From assembly GCF_039522605.1 (NCBI RefSeq), contig NZ_BAAADS010000025.1, positions 124,001 to 188,000 of the forward strand: a stretch of DNA of 64,000 bases, written 5' to 3'. The notes beneath the pieces are model-generated. The model was not told the DNA's origin. It was given only the letters and a program-made list of their open reading frames with translations, and did not search any database. Below, piece after piece: positions 60,903 to 64,000 of the stretch (position 1 is its first letter; each line of letters starts with the position of its first letter). Origin of the DNA: Lentibacillus siamensis. Its GTDB lineage: Bacteria > Bacillota > Bacilli > Bacillales > Amphibacillaceae. The position numbers and the translations under genes are program-made.

Positions 60903-61676
60903 CTAACGCGGTGAGGCTTCCCGGACTGGAGCAAATGAATTCCGGTGATATGGCGTTGTACCGTAACTCCTAAGCGCTTCCAAATGCTCTTTTGTACCAT
61001 AACCCATGTTGGAAGCAAAGCCATAGACAGGATACGTTTCATGCAGTTGCTTCATTTTGGTATCACGTGTAACTTTCGCCAAGATACTAGCAGCAGCGAT
61101 TGAAACACTTTTTTGGTCACCTTTTGTGATAGCTTCGGATGAGCAAGGCAGCTTTTCAAGAGTAACCGCATCAATAAGCACATGATCCGGTTTTGGATCA
61201 AGCTGATCAATCGCCCTATACATTGCCAGTTTTGTAGCTTCATAGATATTAACCTGATCAATTTCCTGGTTCGATAAAATTGATATACCATAGCTGACTG
61301 CATTTTTTTTAATAATATTATAAAATTTGTTTCGGGTTTTTTCATTCAGCTGCTTCGAGTCGTTCAATCCAAGTAACTTAAAATTCTCAGGCAGGATAAC
61401 GGCTGCAGCGACTACAGGGCCTGCAAGCGGACCGCGTCCTGCTTCGTCTATCCCGGCAATAAATTGATGCGATTTGACATAACTTTTTTGTTCATACCAG
61501 CACATCCGCGTATATTGTTGTTCCAGTTCATGTTCGTTTAATTTCTTTTTATCGTATCGTTCAATTAATTGTTGCACACCTTTACGTTCATCAGTTCGCA
61601 GTTCGTTAACAAGTGTACCTGTTACATTATCACTTTCCAATAACTGTTTAATGACTGCAATAGACTCCTTTTTCAC
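60903..61676 (-). CDS. rnhB: Ribonuclease HII
   Basis: Removes misincorporated ribonucleotides and RNA primers from DNA. 257 residues with the Bacillus-type N-terminal extension of about 70 residues before the catalytic core. Active site GIDEAGRGPLAGPVV gives Asp77 and Glu78, with the later Asp in HVLIDAVTLEK. The start is GTG at 61676 with AAGGTGATAGG upstream. It follows rbgA in order but is separated from it by the 589-bp repeat C. Confidence 0.95.
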   Translation of the reverse strand: MKKESIAVIKQLLESDNVTGTLVNELRTDERKGVQQLIERYDKKKLNEHELEQQYTRMCWYEQKSYVKSHQFIAGIDEAGRGPLAGPVVAAAVILPENFKLLGLNDSKQLNEKTRNKFYNIIKKNAVSYGISILSNQEIDQVNIYEATKLAMYRAIDQLDPKPDHVLIDAVTLEKLPCSSEAITKGDQKSVSIAAASILAKVTRDTKMKQLHETYPVYGFASNMGYGTKEHLEALRSYGTTPYHRNSFAPVREASPR

Positions 61677-61777
61677 CCTATCACCTTATCTCTTTAGTAA
61701 TATCTGTTGTTCTGATTAAAGATTGTCGTTATTACACAAAGTCCATAAACTGCGACATAGTATGATGTTCTACCACC

Positions 61778-62059
61778 GCTGCGGAAATACACGTCGCTTT
61801 CACTTCCAGCATAAGAGCGACATCAGCTCAAGAAAGTCACTTTCGCTGTGTCTTCTTTACCGTGGGCGGCTGATGAGCCTCCTTGTGCTCGTCGTGTTGC
61901 AAGCATATTCAGTGGTGTTACACTCCTCGCAAAAAAGATCGCTACCGCGCTGCGGAGTCTCATCTATGCCTCTGCACCCGAGTGAAGGAAGGCCGACTAA
62001 AACCGGCCTTTGCGGCCAACGTCGGCATACCCCTTTGTAGGGGCACGTATTTCCTCCGC
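61778..62059. repeat. Module C1 (282 bp)
   Basis: Ends GCTGCGGAAATAC and GTATTTCCTCCGC match the tips of A2. Internal CGTCGCTTTC, CCGTGGGCGGCTGATGAGCC and CTGCGGAGTCTC blocks correspond to A2, but with about 165 bp of extra or diverged sequence. Confidence 0.55.
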
Positions 62060-62144
62060 TATTTTTACGTTTATGACACTATGCTTGAATCGAAATCGTT
62101 GTAGAAAAACGGACAATACCACTACACTAGTCCGGGTGAGTGGA

Positions 62145-62240
62145 GGGCGGTGACTCCTGCGGGAACAGCACGAGTCCGAAGACCCCGCAGAGTGGTTTTC
62201 TCAAGGGGACTGAGGCCGTGCCCGCGGAAAGCATCCGCCC
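62145..62240. repeat. Module C2 (96 bp)
   Basis: Tips GGGCGG and CCGCCC with GTGACTCCTGCGGGAACAG near one end and CCCGCGGAAAGCATCC near the other. Same internal layout as A1 and A2 with different tips. Confidence 0.6.
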
Positions 62241-62379
62241 GGAACGATCCCGGACGGCAGGGTGAGAAGCGGACATGATTATAGAACACATTCCAGCAGT
62301 TACGTCGCAGTTTTGTTCAACTGTGAGAGCAAAAGTGCAACAATTCCCGGAAGGATCCCCACGATGATTACTAGTCTTG

Positions 62380-63222
62380 TTATGGTGTTTCCAGCGTGAT
62401 TCTGCCAAGTCTTCCGGTTCTGAGATCACGAATTACCAGGTCTGATACTTTGTCAAAGTTTACGTTGCCGCCGCTTTCAAGAGCTCCCCGTCGTTTGCCA
62501 ATCAATACGAAAACATCCCACATGTCATCCATTTCCGAATCAATCGAATAGCGCTCCATGAGTTGCTCCGGATAGTGCTCCTGCATATATGTAATAACGA
62601 ATGCTACGATATCCTGCATGGAAAGCAGTTTATCTTTAATCGTACCGATTGCTGCCAACCGGTAACCAACCAGTTCATCTTCAAATTTTGGCCATAAAAT
62701 CCCCGGCGTATCCAAAAGTTCAAATTCATTTTGAACTTTTATCCACAGCTGTTGTTTGGTTACTCCTGGCTTATCACCTATTTTTGCAATTTTTTTATTG
62801 GCTAGCCGATTGATCAAAGAAGATTTGCCTACATTGGGAATTCCCAAAATCATGCCCCTTCCAGGTCTCGGGTTAATTCCTTTTTTCTTAAGCTTATCCA
62901 TTTTTGACTGGCTCAGTTTCTTGCCAAGCCGAATCACTTCTTTTATGTCTGCCTTATTGTTGACATTGACAGCAACTGCAGGTATACCAATTGCTCTGAA
63001 ATAAGCAATCCACTCTTCTGTTTGCCGTTCATCAGCCAAATCCTTTTTCATAAATACCATCATTTTAGGTTTATCCAGCAGTATTTGCTGAAGCATCGGA
63101 TTTTGTGAGGAGAATGGCGCGCGCGCATCCACTAACTCCATCACAAAGTCAACCAATTTCAGTTTTTCTTCCACTTCACGCTTAGCTTTTGCCATATGTC
63201 CCGGAAACCACTGTATCGTCAT
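62380..63222 (-). CDS. rbgA: Ribosome biogenesis GTPase RbgA (YlqF)
   Basis: Circularly permuted GTPase needed for late 50S assembly. 280 residues: MTIQWFPGHMAKAKREVEEK at the start, G1 GIPNVGKSS (127-135), G3 DTPG in LLDTPGILWPKFED, and a C-terminal ANTAR-like helical domain. The G4 motif, normally NKxD, reads MKKD (58-61) in KMMVFMKKDLADERQ; base discrimination could be affected. GGGTGAATAAATA precedes the ATG. It follows lepB, 12 nt away. Confidence 0.93.
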   Translation of the reverse strand: MTIQWFPGHMAKAKREVEEKLKLVDFVMELVDARAPFSSQNPMLQQILLDKPKMMVFMKKDLADERQTEEWIAYFRAIGIPAVAVNVNNKADIKEVIRLGKKLSQSKMDKLKKKGINPRPGRGMILGIPNVGKSSLINRLANKKIAKIGDKPGVTKQQLWIKVQNEFELLDTPGILWPKFEDELVGYRLAAIGTIKDKLLSMQDIVAFVITYMQEHYPEQLMERYSIDSEMDDMWDVFVLIGKRRGALESGGNVNFDKVSDLVIRDLRTGRLGRITLETP

Positions 63223-63234
63223 TATTTATTCACC

Positions 63235-63786
63235 CTAATAATTCATTATTTGCATTCGGTCAAACGGCCAGTAGATTAAATTAGCAGTTCCAACAATCTT
63301 ATCCATGGATATTAAACCCAAAATCCGGCTGTCAGTTGAATTTCCCCGGTTATCCCCCAATACGAGCACATGGCCTTCAGGGATTTTTTCATAACCACCC
63401 GGAAGTTCTTCCAGTCTGAAATCATCTGTATATGTATTTTCCCCTTTTTTCATCTGGTCTATAAAAGGTTCATCTACTTTTTTTCCATCAATAAACAGTT
63501 GATCTTCTTTAACGGCTACATGCTCACCAGGTAAACCAATAACCCGTTTAATAAAGTCTTTTCTATCGGAAGCATGAAAAACAACAATATCGAATCGCTC
63601 CGGTTCAGCCACATCATAAATAATTTTGTTGACTATCATTTGATCCCTGTCGTGAAGTGTCGGCATCATGGATGGACCATCAACAACAATAGGAGCAAAA
63701 AAGAAAGTCCGAACAATAAAAATTAACGCAAAAGCAATTAATAATGCCTTCGTCCACTCAAACCATTCACTTTTCCGTTTCTTCAT
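63235..63786 (-). CDS. lepB: Type I signal peptidase
   Basis: Membrane-anchored serine protease that removes signal peptides from secreted proteins. 183 residues with one N-terminal membrane helix (about 13-30), catalytic Ser39 in DGPSMMPTL, catalytic Lys80 in KDFIKRVIGLPGE and the GDNRGNSTDSR box. A single-spanning, short enzyme of the Gram-positive P type (Sip-like). GAGGGGAATAT precedes the ATG. It lies between rplS and rbgA, as in several Bacillus species. Confidence 0.95.
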   Translation of the reverse strand: MKKRKSEWFEWTKALLIAFALIFIVRTFFFAPIVVDGPSMMPTLHDRDQMIVNKIIYDVAEPERFDIVVFHASDRKDFIKRVIGLPGEHVAVKEDQLFIDGKKVDEPFIDQMKKGENTYTDDFRLEELPGGYEKIPEGHVLVLGDNRGNSTDSRILGLISMDKIVGTANLIYWPFDRMQIMNY

Positions 63787-63907
63787 ATATTCCCCTCCAG
63801 CACTAACCTAATCATTGTTGTTACGTATAGCATTGATTCTGATTCATCACTCAGATTGGAAGTCACCTGCATTCGCTCCAACCAAATGATACTTTACAAT
63901 GTTATCA

Positions 63908-63947
63908 ACAAAAAAGGAGCTTGCACCATATAAGCGAAGCTCCTTTC
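63908..63947 (-). terminator. Terminator after rplS
   Basis: Stem AAAGGAGCTTCGC/GTGCAAGCTCCTTT with a short AT loop, followed by TTTTG on the minus strand. Confidence 0.85.
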
Positions 63948-63962
63948 CCTACAATAATTTCT

Positions 63963-64000
63963 CTATCGACGTTCTTTGATACGTGCTGCTTTTCCGCGAA
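63963..64000 (-). CDS. rplS: 50S ribosomal protein L19, C-terminal end only
   Basis: Only the last eleven codons and the stop are inside the window. They read RGKAARIKERR then TAG, the conserved C-terminus of L19, which sits at the 30S-50S interface. The position upstream of lepB and rbgA agrees with the usual trmD-rplS-(lepB)-rbgA order. Confidence 0.8.
   Translation of the reverse strand, partial: RGKAARIKERR

Larger units (their letters stand above)
61732..62320. repeat. Composite repeat C (589 bp) between rbgA and rnhB
   Basis: Occupies most of the 703-bp intergenic gap. Left end TTACACAAAGTCCATAAACT then GCGACATA; right end ACGTCGCAGTTTTGTTCAA. Between them are module C1 (61778-62059, decayed) and C2 (62145-62240). 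The 40 bp at the left end (CGACATAGTATGATGTTCTA then CCACCGCTGCGGAAATAC) are the inverted copy of the right end of A and of B. No gene or transposase is visible inside. Confidence 0.7.

Noticed and set aside
61723..62104. Plus-strand open frames across repeat C
   Set aside because: They follow the repeat sequence and have no resemblance to a transposase; frame content is explained by GC-rich repeat modules.

Overview
This window is a chromosomal segment of a low-to-moderate G+C, endospore-forming Firmicute of the family Bacillaceae. The gene order closely follows the Bacillus subtilis ymdB-rny-...-rplS arc, and the proteins look most like the Oceanobacillus/Virgibacillus/Lentibacillus side of the family (inference from gene order and protein wording, no search run). 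Sporulation genes (dipicolinate synthase dpaA/dpaB, spoIIIE, ylxY, ylmC/ymxH) mark it as a spore former. Essentially every gene lies on the minus strand, so the window is read from right (64000) to left (1). No rRNA, tRNA, CRISPR array or prophage was seen.

Read in the direction of transcription: the end of rplS, then lepB, rbgA, rnhB (ribosome assembly, signal peptidase, RNase HII); sucC-sucD (TCA cycle); dprA, topA, a small unknown gene, xerC, hslV, hslU, codY; rpsB, tsf, pyrH, frr (translation and UMP kinase); uppS, cdsA, rseP, polC (envelope lipid precursors, site-2 protease, replicative polymerase); the rimP-nusA-ylxR-ylxQ-infB-ylxP-rbfA-truB-ribF-rpsO-pnp transcription/translation/RNA cluster; ylxY, mlpA, ylmC; dpaA-dpaB-asd-dapG-dapA (aspartate semialdehyde to dipicolinate and lysine/DAP); tepA, ylzJ, spoIIIE; a GntR regulator with a BMP-type nucleoside ABC importer (nupN-O-P-Q); the ymfF-ymfH-ymfI block linked to EF-P modification; ymfJ, ymfK, rodZ, pgsA, cinA, recA; and finally rny and ymdB.

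Several genes that sit in this arc in B. subtilis are missing at their usual places: the large fla/che operon between codY and rpsB (only a repeat remains), dxr between cdsA and rseP, proS between rseP and polC, trmFO between topA and xerC (a small unknown gene lies there), and ylqG/ylqH between sucC and rnhB. Whether they are elsewhere in the genome cannot be seen here.

The non-coding DNA is the least ordinary part. Three composite repeats (483, 165 and 589 bp) share TTGA...AAACTGCGACATA-type inverted ends and carry smaller palindromic modules. A fourth, hairpin-like repeat near frr carries the same core motif. Between recA and rny is a sequence that looks like the right end and omega-RNA scaffold of an IS200/IS605 (TnpB) element with no tnpB; its putative guide position overlaps the predicted rny promoter. 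Other regulatory signals include a LexA-like box and sigma-A promoter at recA, a sigma-K-like promoter at dpaA, candidate ribosomal-protein leaders at rpsB and rpsO, and terminator hairpins inside the nucleoside transporter operon. No clearly new multi-gene system was found; the strongest candidates for follow-up are the repeats, the orphan omega-RNA-like locus and the set of missing genes.
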